Of a stretch of 26,330 nucleotides of DNA, positions 6,709 to 14,622 are shown in pieces. The position numbers were made by a program, and so were the translations under genes. Position 1 is the first letter of the stretch; the number at the start of each line of letters is the position of its first letter. The DNA is taken from positions 1 through 26,330 of the forward strand of contig CAZQRT010000011.1 in NCBI GenBank assembly GCA_964596105.1, written 5' to 3'. The stretch is from CAJUOR01 sp964596105. Lineage in GTDB: Bacteria > Bacillota_I > Bacilli_A > Erysipelotrichales > Coprobacillaceae. Under the pieces are notes generated by a model. That model saw only the letters and a list, made by a program, of their open reading frames with translations. It made no database searches and had not been told where the DNA came from.

Positions 6709-9705
6709 CTACAAGATTCGCGCTTTTGAGCCGCTTTGTTCGTGCGTGACCACAATTTTCGCCTCAATCCGCTCCTTTAAACTGGCGACATGCGAGATGA
6801 TGCCCACCACCTTATGCTCCTGCTTCAAGTTCAAAAGCGTATCCAGGGCGGCATCGAGACTGCGGGCGTCAAGCGATCCGAACCCCTCGTCGATAAACAA
6901 AGTATCCAGGGCGATGCCCCCGGCATACTCCGCGATTAAATCCGCCATGCCTAAAGCCAGCGACAAAGCGGCCTGAAAAGACTCCCCGCCCGACAGGGTG
7001 CGAATATCGCGCTGCTGTCCTGACTCATAGTCCATGACATTCAAATCCAGCCCCTGCAAGGCTTTGCCCTTCGTGTCCAGGCGCCGGTACAAGGCATAGC
7101 GCCCGTCCGACATGGCCAAAAGGCGGACATTGGCCCTTTTTAAGATCTCCTCAAAATAGAAAGCGAGAATATAACTCTCAAAGGTCATCTTCAACGGGTT
7201 GCCGCCGCTGACCAGGCGGTAGACGCGGGCGATCTTCTCATACTCCTGACGGGTTTTTTCTTCTTTTTTCAAAGCCTTCTCAAGACGTGACAGCTGCCTG
7301 GCGACAGCCTCTTCATCGAGGCGGTACTGCACCAGGGCTTTTTGCGAAGCGGCCAGATCCGCTTCCAGCGCTGCCATTTTAGTATTTAACGATTCCAGAC
7401 TATCCTCGGTTTTCGGTAAAGGATGCTCCGCGCGCTCCTGAAGGCTTTTTTCAACGCGGTACACTTCCAGACGGTAAGCGTCCAGCTTTTTTTGCAGATC
7501 ACCCTTTTCCGGCAGCGCGGCCACTGTCTTCAGAAAATCCTCACGGGCCATCCCGGCCTCAGATAAAGCGGAAAGAAACGCGGCATCCGCTTCAGCCAGT
7601 TCATTTTGATTCGTTTCCAGCTGCCCGGTGAGCATCTCCAGCTCGCGCTGATTGGCGCCAAACCGGGAAGTGTAAGCCTGCCTTGCCGCGTTTCCGGCGG
7701 CGATCTTTTTATCCAAAGCCATAAGCCGGGCCTGCTGGTCTTTTTCCTGCGCTTTTAAAGCCGGACCTGCGCTTAGCGGCTGATTCATGCTCTGCTTTAA
7801 AAAAGCGTGCCGCTGCTGACTTTGCGTGAGGACCTCTTTCGCCTTTTCCAGTTCAGTTTGGGCAACAGTAAGCAACTCCTGCTTTGCCGCGATTTGTCTC
7901 TGCAGATTTTCAAGATCATGGCGGTACGACTCCTGAGATTTTAACGTGTCCTGCCAGCGCTGATGTTGTTTTTCATGCTGTTTCTCGATATTTTTCAGCT
8001 CTGATTCCAGTGCCTTCTCATCGCCCTGCAAAGAGGTGAGATGCTCAAGATCTTTCTGGCAGGCATTTAAAAAGCCGTAAGCCTCTTTTTCTTTTTGATC
8101 CAGGCGGCGGAAATCCTCTTCCGCTTTCTCCAGCGTCTTCTCATCGACATGATCCAAAGGGAGCTTCGCCAGTGCCGGATGATGTTTAGCCCCGCAGACC
8201 GGGCAGGCCTGACCCTCATTTAAATCACGGGCTAAAAGCCCCGCCAGACCGGCCTGATACTGGTGGCGCAAAAGCTCCTTTTTCGTGCTCAGCCCAATGC
8301 GCTTTTCATCGAGCGTCTCCCAGTTTTTTTGCGCCTTTTTTAAATTCTCCCGGGCAGTATCTAAAGCCCGGGCATTTTCCTGGGCCTTCCCGTAAGCCTC
8401 TCTGGCGGCAACTAGTTTTTCCGCGAGCGCTTTGACTTCCATCTCCAAAACATCAGGATTATCCAGCGCGCTGAGGCTTTCCCGAAGGCGCTGATCATCC
8501 GCTTTCAGACTCTCCAGGTCCGAAAAGTATTTCTCATAATCCGCCTGCTTGATATCATAATCCTTTTTCGCGACTTTTTCCTTTTTTTCAGCGGCCAGGA
8601 CATCCTCAATCGCGGCGAGATCCTCCCGGGTTTTCACCAGCGCCAGCTGCAGATCCTCCTTCTCGCGCTGCCAGGCGTCAGGATCCTCTTCATCCAGCTT
8701 CGCTTTGGTGACGGATAATTCTTCCGCGGTTTTCTGCGCCATAAGCATAGCCTTACCCAGGCGTTCGCTTTCCTGCTTTAGCCGTTCCCGGTTCTGGTAA
8801 ACCGGCAGAAGCTTTTCCGCCTGACTGAACTTTTGAATCTTTTTGTCAACAATATCCATTTGCTCCGCCTGCTTGTTTAAATCCGCCTCACGGGCGCGAA
8901 GCTCCTCATATTCCTTTTGCCAGGTCTCGTAAGCTTTTGCTTTCTCGATTTCGCTTTGGACCCGGGTTTTCGCTTCCTGCTGTAAAGAAAAACGCTGATT
9001 TTCCCGCTCCCATAAGGCGTTGAGTTCATCCTGAAAAGCTTTCAGGCTATCCAAAGGCTGATCATTTTGCGACTGCGGACGCTCCTGTTTGATGAAAGTT
9101 ACTTCCTGACTGGCCGCGGCGAGATCATTTTTCGCCCCTCTTTCCGCCTCTTTGAGACGTTCCTGAAAATCAGCGATGGTCTGGGTGGAAAACAGCTCCC
9201 GTAAAATTCCCTCGCGCTCCTTGCTGGTGGCATCGATTAATTTCGTGAACTGCCCCTGGGCGATCATCGCGACCTGGCGAAACTCCTGCTCGCTGACCCC
9301 GAGGATCCTTTTGACGGCGCGGTCGGTCTCGCTCACCCCGTCAATGATGTGATCCCCGGCCCCTTCCAGATAGACGCGGTGGCGGGTCTCCCGTTTTGTG
9401 TTGGGACGGAGATAACCGGGATAGCGCGTGATCGTGTAAGATTTCTCGCGCACCGTGAAAGTCAGCTTCACATAAGTCTCCGTTTTCGGATCGGCGTTTT
9501 GACTTCTCAAAGAAGAGACCGCCTTGTTGTTGAGGCTGGTCGAGCCGAATAAAGCGAAACACACGGCGTCAAACAGCGTGGTCTTCCCGGCCCCGGTATC
9601 GCCGGTCACCAGAAACAGCTCGGCGTCATTGAGACTGGTAAAATCCAGTGACTGCTTTTCGACATAAGGGCCGAAAGCCGCTAATTCCAGCTGGTTAATC
9701 TTCAT
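6709..9705 (-). CDS. sbcC: Exonuclease SbcCD, ATPase subunit SbcC
   Basis: A 998-aa SMC/Rad50-like ATPase, partner of the SbcD nuclease that cleaves DNA hairpins and processes blocked double-strand ends. The N-terminal half-nucleotide-binding domain has Walker A GDTGAGKTT (35-43). Long charged coiled-coil arms, rich in Glu, Lys, Gln and Leu, surround a zinc hook CPVC (Cys501 and Cys504) that joins two molecules. The C-terminal half carries the ABC signature LSGGESFQAALSLAL and Walker B LDTLFIDEGFGSLD. I chose the ATG at 9705 (MKINQLEL) with AGGGTG 7 nt upstream. It overlaps the sbcD stop by 11 nt, so translation is coupled and the subunits are made together. The length is normal for Bacillota SbcC. 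The C-terminal EAKIVVTHEQSGSKARIL segment looks intact. Confidence 0.96.
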   Translation of the reverse strand: MKINQLELAAFGPYVEKQSLDFTSLNDAELFLVTGDTGAGKTTLFDAVCFALFGSTSLNNKAVSSLRSQNADPKTETYVKLTFTVREKSYTITRYPGYLRPNTKRETRHRVYLEGAGDHIIDGVSETDRAVKRILGVSEQEFRQVAMIAQGQFTKLIDATSKEREGILRELFSTQTIADFQERLKEAERGAKNDLAAASQEVTFIKQERPQSQNDQPLDSLKAFQDELNALWERENQRFSLQQEAKTRVQSEIEKAKAYETWQKEYEELRAREADLNKQAEQMDIVDKKIQKFSQAEKLLPVYQNRERLKQESERLGKAMLMAQKTAEELSVTKAKLDEEDPDAWQREKEDLQLALVKTREDLAAIEDVLAAEKKEKVAKKDYDIKQADYEKYFSDLESLKADDQRLRESLSALDNPDVLEMEVKALAEKLVAAREAYGKAQENARALDTARENLKKAQKNWETLDEKRIGLSTKKELLRHQYQAGLAGLLARDLNEGQACPVCGAKHHPALAKLPLDHVDEKTLEKAEEDFRRLDQKEKEAYGFLNACQKDLEHLTSLQGDEKALESELKNIEKQHEKQHQRWQDTLKSQESYRHDLENLQRQIAAKQELLTVAQTELEKAKEVLTQSQQRHAFLKQSMNQPLSAGPALKAQEKDQQARLMALDKKIAAGNAARQAYTSRFGANQRELEMLTGQLETNQNELAEADAAFLSALSEAGMAREDFLKTVAALPEKGDLQKKLDAYRLEVYRVEKSLQERAEHPLPKTEDSLESLNTKMAALEADLAASQKALVQYRLDEEAVARQLSRLEKALKKEEKTRQEYEKIARVYRLVSGGNPLKMTFESYILAFYFEEILKRANVRLLAMSDGRYALYRRLDTKGKALQGLDLNVMDYESGQQRDIRTLSGGESFQAALSLALGMADLIAEYAGGIALDTLFIDEGFGSLDARSLDAALDTLLNLKQEHKVVGIISHVASLKERIEAKIVVTHEQSGSKARIL

Positions 9706-10792
9706 GTTCATCACCCTGATAATAATCGGCAAAGATCATCGCGCTGTCGGCATCGATACGCTGCCCGGTGCACTGTTCAAAAAACATCGCGAACAAATCG
9801 GCGGTCGCGTGTTTTTTGACCACTTCGGAAGGATGCGCCGGAGCCATCATCTGTTCTATATGCTCATAACTCAACCCGAGAAAACGGGGAAACACCTGGC
9901 GCGCCTGATCGGCGGCATTGATGATCACCCGGGTATCCAGAAGGTTTAAAAAAACATAATCCTCGCTCGGATTTTTTAATAAATCAGCGTAATACCCGGT
10001 TATTTTTTTCACCTCGTGAAGCTTCTGCCACGAGTGCCGCGTGACGGTGACTTCCTCTTTGAGGTCGACGATCGTAAAAGCGTGATCATTTTCGCCCTCA
10101 TCGACACTCACGGGAAGCAAGGCCCCGCTGTAGTAAACCGGTCCGGATCCGACCTGATGAAAAGCGTGGAGATGCCCCAGCGCGGTATAATCAAAAGCGG
10201 CAAACAAATCCGGGCTGACCCACTCCATGCCCCCGACCTCATCGACAAAGGGATTTTCCAGACAGGTCAGATGCCCGACCAGAACCTTGCGCCCGCCAAC
10301 AAAATTTTGTCGCTCCATATATTCTTTGAGCAGTTCATTGCGATCAGCGCGGGGATTGTCACTAGCCACCAAGTCCGCTAATTCGAGGCGGCTCACATAA
10401 GGCAGACCGTAAAAAGCCACCGGCCCCAGTTCATCTTCCAGGACCACCGGCTTCATCGTCTCTTCCAGGCGGGCGATGATATATAACCCGTTTCTGGCCA
10501 ATAGTCCCGACAAAAAATCCAGGCGGCTGGCGGAATCGTGGTTGCCCGCGACGAGGATCACCCGGACATGCAGCTCGTCAATCAGGCTGGTGAGAAAATC
10601 ATTCAGGCAGCGCACCGCCTCTAAACCCGGTACGGCGCGATCATAAATATCGCCGGCCATTAGCACCACATCAATATGGCAGGCGACAATCACCTGCTTG
10701 ATATTCTCGATGGCATATTGAAAATCCTCAATTAAATCATATCCGTAAAGCCTCTTGCCAAAATGCAAATCGGCTAAATGCAGCATTCTCAT
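9695..10792 (-). CDS. sbcD: Exonuclease SbcCD, nuclease subunit SbcD
   Basis: Metallophosphoesterase nuclease of 365 aa, the Mre11-type partner of SbcC. The five metal-binding motifs are visible in order: DLHFG (near residue 8), GDIYDR (near 47), GNHDS (near 83), GHL (near 175) and GHLHAFH (near 210), which together bind two Mn ions. The C-terminal part contains the capping and SbcC-binding regions. Its ATG overlaps the stop of the upstream acetyltransferase gene by 4 nt (ATGA), with GAGGTGA in front. Its own stop overlaps the sbcC start. The three genes form one operon read acetyltransferase-sbcD-sbcC. Length and motifs are normal for the family. Confidence 0.96.
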   Translation of the reverse strand: MRMLHLADLHFGKRLYGYDLIEDFQYAIENIKQVIVACHIDVVLMAGDIYDRAVPGLEAVRCLNDFLTSLIDELHVRVILVAGNHDSASRLDFLSGLLARNGLYIIARLEETMKPVVLEDELGPVAFYGLPYVSRLELADLVASDNPRADRNELLKEYMERQNFVGGRKVLVGHLTCLENPFVDEVGGMEWVSPDLFAAFDYTALGHLHAFHQVGSGPVYYSGALLPVSVDEGENDHAFTIVDLKEEVTVTRHSWQKLHEVKKITGYYADLLKNPSEDYVFLNLLDTRVIINAADQARQVFPRFLGLSYEHIEQMMAPAHPSEVVKKHATADLFAMFFEQCTGQRIDADSAMIFADYYQGDEHED

Positions 10793-11184
10793 AATCTCAC
10801 CTCATAGCGGTACAGCCCCTCGGGATAAGCGTATTCCGGATCGGAAACATCACGCAAAAGCTCACGATGAACGACATTCAGCTTTTCAATCATCTTCTGA
10901 CTGAAAACATTGTTTTTGCGGCAGGTGATGGTAACCAACGTCACACCCTGGGCTTTCAAAATAGCGCAGAGCTTCTGTAAAGCCAGCGTCCCGTAGCCCT
11001 TATGGCGGTACTCCTCGTCAATCGAATAGCCGATATGCCCGCAGTAGTAAAGCTGACTGTTGGTGCCATAGCGGTATACCATGTGCCCGACAGCCACGCC
11101 ATCGACCTGGATCTCATAGAGATCGTAGGCCCAGGGAATCGCCGCGGTTGGTTTTTCCTGAGCTTTTTTGACAACTTCAAGCAT
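10789..11184 (-). CDS. GNAT-family N-acetyltransferase
   Basis: A 131-aa single-domain protein of the GCN5-related acetyltransferase superfamily. The core is visible as the beta strand GHIGYSIDEEYR followed by the acetyl-CoA pyrophosphate-binding loop RHKGYG (the Q/R-x-x-G-x-G/A motif) and helix TLALQKLCAIL. The last strand and helix follow in VTLVTITCRKNNVFSQKMIE. It transfers acetyl groups from acetyl-CoA to an amine; the substrate cannot be told. Two adjacent ATG codons (11187 and 11184) are possible. I prefer 11184 because AAGGGG is then 6 nt away. It is the first gene of the operon with sbcD and sbcC, and is transcribed divergently from dut; the functional link is unclear. Confidence 0.85.
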   Translation of the reverse strand: MLEVVKKAQEKPTAAIPWAYDLYEIQVDGVAVGHMVYRYGTNSQLYYCGHIGYSIDEEYRHKGYGTLALQKLCAILKAQGVTLVTITCRKNNVFSQKMIEKLNVVHRELLRDVSDPEYAYPEGLYRYEVRL

Positions 11185-11214
11185 CATGATCCCCTTTCAA
11201 CCGGAATCTTTCTA

Positions 11215-11223
11215 TGTTAAAAT
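11215..11223 (+). promoter_or_regulatory. Extended -10 promoter of dut
   Basis: TGTTAAAAT (TG-n-TAAAAT, hexamer 11218-11223) lies 20 nt upstream of the dut ATG, with a weak TTTCAA 17 bp before the -10. The SD sequence AGGAGG at 11231-11236 follows. Confidence 0.45.
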
Positions 11224-11242
11224 AAATGTGAGGAGGACGAAT

Positions 11243-11725
11243 ATGGAAACCGTCGCGCAATTTCAAAAAGTATCTTTGGCGCAGTATCAAAAAGACGCCG
11301 CTTCAAGTATCGAGAACTATGAAAAAATCAAGCTCCCGGCCAGAGCGACAACCGGATCGGCCGGTTATGATTTTTTCAGCCCCCAGGATTATACCATTTT
11401 ACCCGGCCAGACCGTGACCATCCCTACCGGCATTCGCGTTAAAATGACCGCCGGCTGGGTTTTGCTTTTGTTTCCGCGCAGCGGCCTGGGATTCAAATAC
11501 CGCCTGCAGCTCAACAACACCGTCGGCGTCATCGACCAGGACTACTACCAGGCCGATAATGAAGGCCACATTTTCGCGAAGATCACCAATGATTCCAGAG
11601 AAAACAAAACCCTCATCATCAAACAGGGTGAAGCCTTTATGCAAGGGATTTTTCTCCCCTTCGGGATCACAGTTGATGATGAAGTTCAAAATCAGCGCCA
11701 CGGCGGGCTGGGCAGTACGGGATAA
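11243..11725 (+). CDS. dut: Deoxyuridine 5'-triphosphate nucleotidohydrolase (dUTPase, trimeric type)
   Basis: A 160-aa enzyme hydrolysing dUTP to dUMP and pyrophosphate. It keeps uracil out of DNA and feeds dTMP synthesis. The five motifs of the homotrimeric family are present: motif 1 ATTGSAGYDFFS (35-46), motif 2 PRSGLG (79-83), motif 3 NNTVGVIDQDYY (91-102, catalytic Asp in VID), motif 4 KQGEAFMQGIF (128-137) and motif 5 RHGGLGSTG (152-160) at the extreme C-terminus. The start is the ATG at 11243, with AGGAGG 6 nt upstream; an N-terminal extension of 25 codons lacks a ribosome binding site. Transcribed alone. Its last 59 bases, encoding motif 5, run antisense to the 3' end of aroK. Confidence 0.95.
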   Translation: METVAQFQKVSLAQYQKDAASSIENYEKIKLPARATTGSAGYDFFSPQDYTILPGQTVTIPTGIRVKMTAGWVLLLFPRSGLGFKYRLQLNNTVGVIDQDYYQADNEGHIFAKITNDSRENKTLIIKQGEAFMQGIFLPFGITVDDEVQNQRHGGLGSTG

Positions 11726-12191
11726 TCTGGCGCAAAGTATCATCAATATTTCGATGATCGATAACCACATCGGCGGACGCGATATAAAGCGCGCGCCTTT
11801 TTTCATACAAGGCTATTAAAGCCCGCGGGCCGTCTTTTAATAACGGCCGGTTCGTAATATTCACTTCTTTGATCATGGTCTCAAGATCGCGATGCAGGAA
11901 TATGACCGTCCCGCTCGCTTTCAAATAAGCCATGTTTTCTTCTCTTAAGATGATGCCACCGCCGGTGGAAAAGATCGCGTCACGGCGGTAAGCCAGCACC
12001 TTGCAGCACAGGCTCTCGACATCACGAAAAACCTCTTCCCCTTTTTCAAACCATTCCGGAATAGTGGTGCGGGTCACTGCCTCGAGGTAGCTGTCAAAAT
12101 CCACCAGCGCCAGCCCGGTCACCTCCGCCAGTCTATGCGAGACGTAGGTTTTGCCGCTACCCGGCATGCCGATCAGAATCACATTGTTCAT
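11667..12191 (-). CDS. aroK: Shikimate kinase
   Basis: A 174-aa enzyme phosphorylating shikimate to shikimate-3-phosphate with ATP. It has the P-loop GMPGSGKT (8-15), the shikimate-binding acidic pair in VDFDSYLE (Asp31, Asp33), FRDVE (Arg56, Glu59), the substrate loop STGGGI (GGG at 77-79) and the lid arginine in TNRPLL (Arg115). The length is standard. It is the last gene of the operon aroA-aroC-chorismate mutase-aroK; its ATG overlaps the stop of the chorismate mutase gene by 4 nt (ATGA). The 3' end overlaps the convergent dut gene by 59 nt, so no room is left for a dedicated terminator here. Confidence 0.94.
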   Translation of the reverse strand: MNNVILIGMPGSGKTYVSHRLAEVTGLALVDFDSYLEAVTRTTIPEWFEKGEEVFRDVESLCCKVLAYRRDAIFSTGGGIILREENMAYLKASGTVIFLHRDLETMIKEVNITNRPLLKDGPRALIALYEKRRALYIASADVVIDHRNIDDTLRQIIPYCPARRGADFELHHQL

Positions 12192-12421
12192 TGCACAGTC
12201 TTGCTTAAAGCGAACAGCGTTTTTAAAAACACCGCGCTTTGCTCAGGATAATTTTTCAGCGTATACTTTTCTAAAAGGAGAGCTTCGCGTTCTTCATCTA
12301 TAACCGGCAAGTGCCGGGCTTTTTTATATTCCCCGATTTTTCTGGAAAGCTCCATCCGCTTTTCAAAAAGCGCCATCATCTCGGCGGTCACCAAAGCGAT
12401 TTCCTCACGATACTCATCCAT
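12188..12421 (-). CDS. Chorismate mutase, AroQ type (monofunctional)
   Basis: A 77-aa all-helical AroQ-class protein converting chorismate to prephenate, the first committed step to phenylalanine and tyrosine. Alignment by eye to the mutase domain of the E. coli P-protein places all the main active-site residues: Arg5 (Arg11), Arg22 (Arg28), Lys33 (Lys39), Asp42 (Asp48) and Glu46 (Glu52). The Gln88 equivalent may be the final residue, Gln77, which would be unusually close to the end. The gene is too short to carry a prephenate dehydratase or DAHP synthase domain, so it is stand-alone. Its ATG overlaps the aroC stop by 8 nt with AGGAG 8 nt upstream; its own stop overlaps aroK. Its position between aroC and aroK puts it right after chorismate synthesis. 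Confidence 0.88.
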   Translation of the reverse strand: MDEYREEIALVTAEMMALFEKRMELSRKIGEYKKARHLPVIDEEREALLLEKYTLKNYPEQSAVFLKTLFALSKTVQ

Positions 12422-13385
12422 CTTTTCTGCTCCTTAAAATCAAATCATAGAAAACCATTCCGCAGCAGGCGGAAACCACCGGTACGGCCCTTAGCCCGAT
12501 GCAGGGGTCATGGCGACCGCCAATCTCCAAGGTGACCATCTTTTTAGCGACGGGATCATAGGTCTTCTGGGGCAAGGCGATAGAGGCGGTTGGTTTAAAG
12601 ATCGTTTCAAAATAAACCGGCATGCCGTTCGTCAGCCCGCCGGCCAGCCCGCCCTGATGATTGGTCACGGTGCTCATGTCTTCTTTGTAGCAGTCATTCA
12701 TGACGCTGCCAAAACTGGCCGGCATGTCCAGGGCGTCACCAAACAGGATACCCTTGACGCCGGGGATCGAAAAAATCAGATGACTCAACAAAGCCTCCGC
12801 GCCGTCAAAAAACGGCTCACCGATCCCGGCCGGCAGTCCGGTAATGGTCGTTTTGAGCTTCGCCCCGCACGAATCGCCATTCAGGCTCTCCAGATAGTCT
12901 TCAATGGGACCTTCCCGCCAGTTTCCGGCCTCGACGATAACCGTCGTGATCGTGATTCCCATATCCTTTAAAAAACTTTCCGCCAGGACCCCGGCGAAAG
13001 TCAAAGGCAGCGTGAGACGGCCGCTGAACATGCCCCCGCCGCGCGCGTCCTGATAACCCCGGTAACGCACCATGGCGGGATAATCGGCATGACCGGGCCG
13101 CACCATCGGCGAATCATCCCGGATATCCTCATTGGGGAAAATCGCCGTTAAGGCGCTGCCGTCAAAGCGCTGATCTTTTAACCCGCACAAGATTTCAGGA
13201 ATATCTTTTTCTTTTCGCGGGGTCGTTCCTTTTTTCCCGCCCTGACGGGCTTTCAGACAAGATAAGACAAACGCCTCCGGATAGATTTCCCCGCAGGGCA
13301 GCCCCTCAATGGTCACCCCGACCGCTTTCTGATGGCTCTCCCCGAAGATCGTGACAGCGTAGTCATGCCCGAATCTAAAACTCAT
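12414..13385 (-). CDS. aroC: Chorismate synthase (short, divergent form)
   Basis: FMN-dependent lyase turning 5-enolpyruvylshikimate-3-phosphate into chorismate. It is 323 aa, shorter than the usual 350-390. Catalytic histidines are kept: His18 in FGESHQ and His99 in VRPGHADYP. The Asp of GGRHDPC near the C-terminus is also present. Differences from the common consensus are GESHQ instead of GESHG, and GGGMFSGRLT where most enzymes have GGGRSSARET (the conserved Arg is kept, the following Glu is Leu). The ATG at 13385 follows GGAGG and overlaps the aroA stop by 11 nt; the open frame further upstream is simply aroA in another frame. It is likely functional, since the reading frame is intact and sits in a complete aro operon. 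Confidence 0.92.
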   Translation of the reverse strand: MSFRFGHDYAVTIFGESHQKAVGVTIEGLPCGEIYPEAFVLSCLKARQGGKKGTTPRKEKDIPEILCGLKDQRFDGSALTAIFPNEDIRDDSPMVRPGHADYPAMVRYRGYQDARGGGMFSGRLTLPLTFAGVLAESFLKDMGITITTVIVEAGNWREGPIEDYLESLNGDSCGAKLKTTITGLPAGIGEPFFDGAEALLSHLIFSIPGVKGILFGDALDMPASFGSVMNDCYKEDMSTVTNHQGGLAGGLTNGMPVYFETIFKPTASIALPQKTYDPVAKKMVTLEIGGRHDPCIGLRAVPVVSACCGMVFYDLILRSRKDG

Positions 13386-14529
13386 CGCGCCTTCCTCCAA
13401 TCTTTTCATAGCCGGCGAGAAATTCCGGCCACGATTTCGCGATACAGCGGTCGTCATCGATGATGGTGTCACCGGTCGCGACGCTGGCCGCGAAAACCGC
13501 CATCAGCGCCAGACGGTGGTCATGGTGGGTGTGAACCGCGGCGCCATGCAGCCCATTCACTCCCTGAATAATCATCGCGTTATCCGTTAAAGAAATGTCA
13601 GCTCCCATGGCATTTAATATTTCCGCGACCGCTAAAGGGCGGTCGGATTCTTTATATTTTAAACGGCGGATATCTCTTAAAACATGGCGGTGCTTTCCGA
13701 TGGCTAAAGCCAGCGCCAGCGGCGGCAAAAGATCCGGGCAGTCCTTTAAAGAAAGCTCACACGGCTTATTGAGATCGAGACGAGCCATCAGCGTATCAGC
13801 CTGGTACTCATCATCGGTTTCACTAAACAAAATCCGCTGGCCGAGATGGCGGGCGGCGATCAGATAAGCCTGCGCGCTGGCATCAGGCTTAGGCCCGATG
13901 TCCTGAAAAATGGCGTGATCAATGAATATATGCCTGCCATGAAAAATCACGCCCCGCTTAAAAAAAGCGGCGGTCATCCTGATATAAGGCAGACTGCTTA
14001 AATCGCCGCGCAGGACAATCTCACTTGGTTCCGGCAGACTCGATAACGCCATCAAAAGTCCCGAAGCGTACTGCGAGCTGTTTGAGATATCAATGTCATA
14101 CCTGCCGGCCTGAAGGCCGCCATGCAATACACAGTGATCATCATATACATCAAGGTCAAGATAAGGAAAATCAATCCCGCGCTTTTTTAAGACGGGATCA
14201 ACATAAAAAGTATAAGTATCCGCCTTTAAGGCGCAAACCGGAACGAGAAAGCGCAGCGTGCTGGCCGATTGTCTTACCAAGACAGGCTCTGGCGGTTTTG
14301 AAAACATCTTGCGGCCGTCAACGAAAAATCCATCTTCATGCTGACGGATATCGACATGCAAAGCACTTAAACCGGCGATGGTGGCGTCGACATCATCACA
14401 GCGGTCGATGCCCTTTAAAAAAAGCGGCTTTTTCTCTAGCGCCGCCAGGATCAGACGGCGGTGACTGCGGCTTTTGCTGAGCGGTAACGGCATCGTTCCC
14501 GACAGCCTGGAAGGTTTGTAAACCGGCAT
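13375..14529 (-). CDS. aroA: 3-phosphoshikimate 1-carboxyvinyltransferase (EPSP synthase)
   Basis: A 384-aa enzyme joining shikimate-3-phosphate and phosphoenolpyruvate, target of glyphosate. Core residues are recognisable: Lys19, Ser20 and Arg24 (LSKSRSHR), Arg93 (STLRF), Ser151-Ser152-Gln153 (NSSQY), Asp266 (CPDLLP), Lys293, Glu294 and Arg297 (KYKESDR), His338 and Arg339 (HDHRL), and Lys365 (KSWPEF). It is about 40 aa shorter than typical enzymes. The loop that reads NAGT in E. coli or SGST in many Bacillota is SAST here, placing Ala89 at the Gly96 position. The ATG at 14529 has AAAGGGTGG five bases upstream; a GTG three codons earlier is less likely. First gene of the aro operon, right behind a good promoter. 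Confidence 0.95.
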   Translation of the reverse strand: MPVYKPSRLSGTMPLPLSKSRSHRRLILAALEKKPLFLKGIDRCDDVDATIAGLSALHVDIRQHEDGFFVDGRKMFSKPPEPVLVRQSASTLRFLVPVCALKADTYTFYVDPVLKKRGIDFPYLDLDVYDDHCVLHGGLQAGRYDIDISNSSQYASGLLMALSSLPEPSEIVLRGDLSSLPYIRMTAAFFKRGVIFHGRHIFIDHAIFQDIGPKPDASAQAYLIAARHLGQRILFSETDDEYQADTLMARLDLNKPCELSLKDCPDLLPPLALALAIGKHRHVLRDIRRLKYKESDRPLAVAEILNAMGADISLTDNAMIIQGVNGLHGAAVHTHHDHRLALMAVFAASVATGDTIIDDDRCIAKSWPEFLAGYEKIGGRRDEF

Positions 14530-14551
14530 CTGGACCACCCTTTCCGGGCTT

Positions 14552-14580
14552 ATTATATCGGACTATCCATTGAATATCAA
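14552..14580 (-). promoter_or_regulatory. Promoter of the aroA-aroC-CM-aroK operon
   Basis: Minus-strand -10 TATAAT (14552-14557) and -35 TTGATA (14575-14580) with a 17-bp spacer: the best promoter match in the window. The -35 lies within a palindrome shared with the divergent lipid kinase promoter. Confidence 0.7.
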
Positions 14581-14583
14581 TGG
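14567..14583. promoter_or_regulatory. Palindromic operator-like site between divergent promoters
   Basis: CCATTGA-ATA-TCAATGG is a perfect 7-bp inverted repeat with a 3-bp centre. It covers the -35 box of the aro promoter and the -35 region of the plus-strand promoter, so one bound dimer could block both. The cognate regulator is unknown. Confidence 0.5.
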
Positions 14584-14599
14584 CTGTCTATGATAGAAT
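14570..14599 (+). promoter_or_regulatory. Promoter of the lipid kinase-SRAP operon
   Basis: Extended -10 TGATAGAAT (hexamer 14594-14599) with a weak -35 TTGAAT (14570-14575) 18 bp upstream. It overlaps the divergent aro promoter back to back. Confidence 0.5.
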
Positions 14600-14622
14600 A
14601 GGAAAAAAGGAAGAAGGTGATC

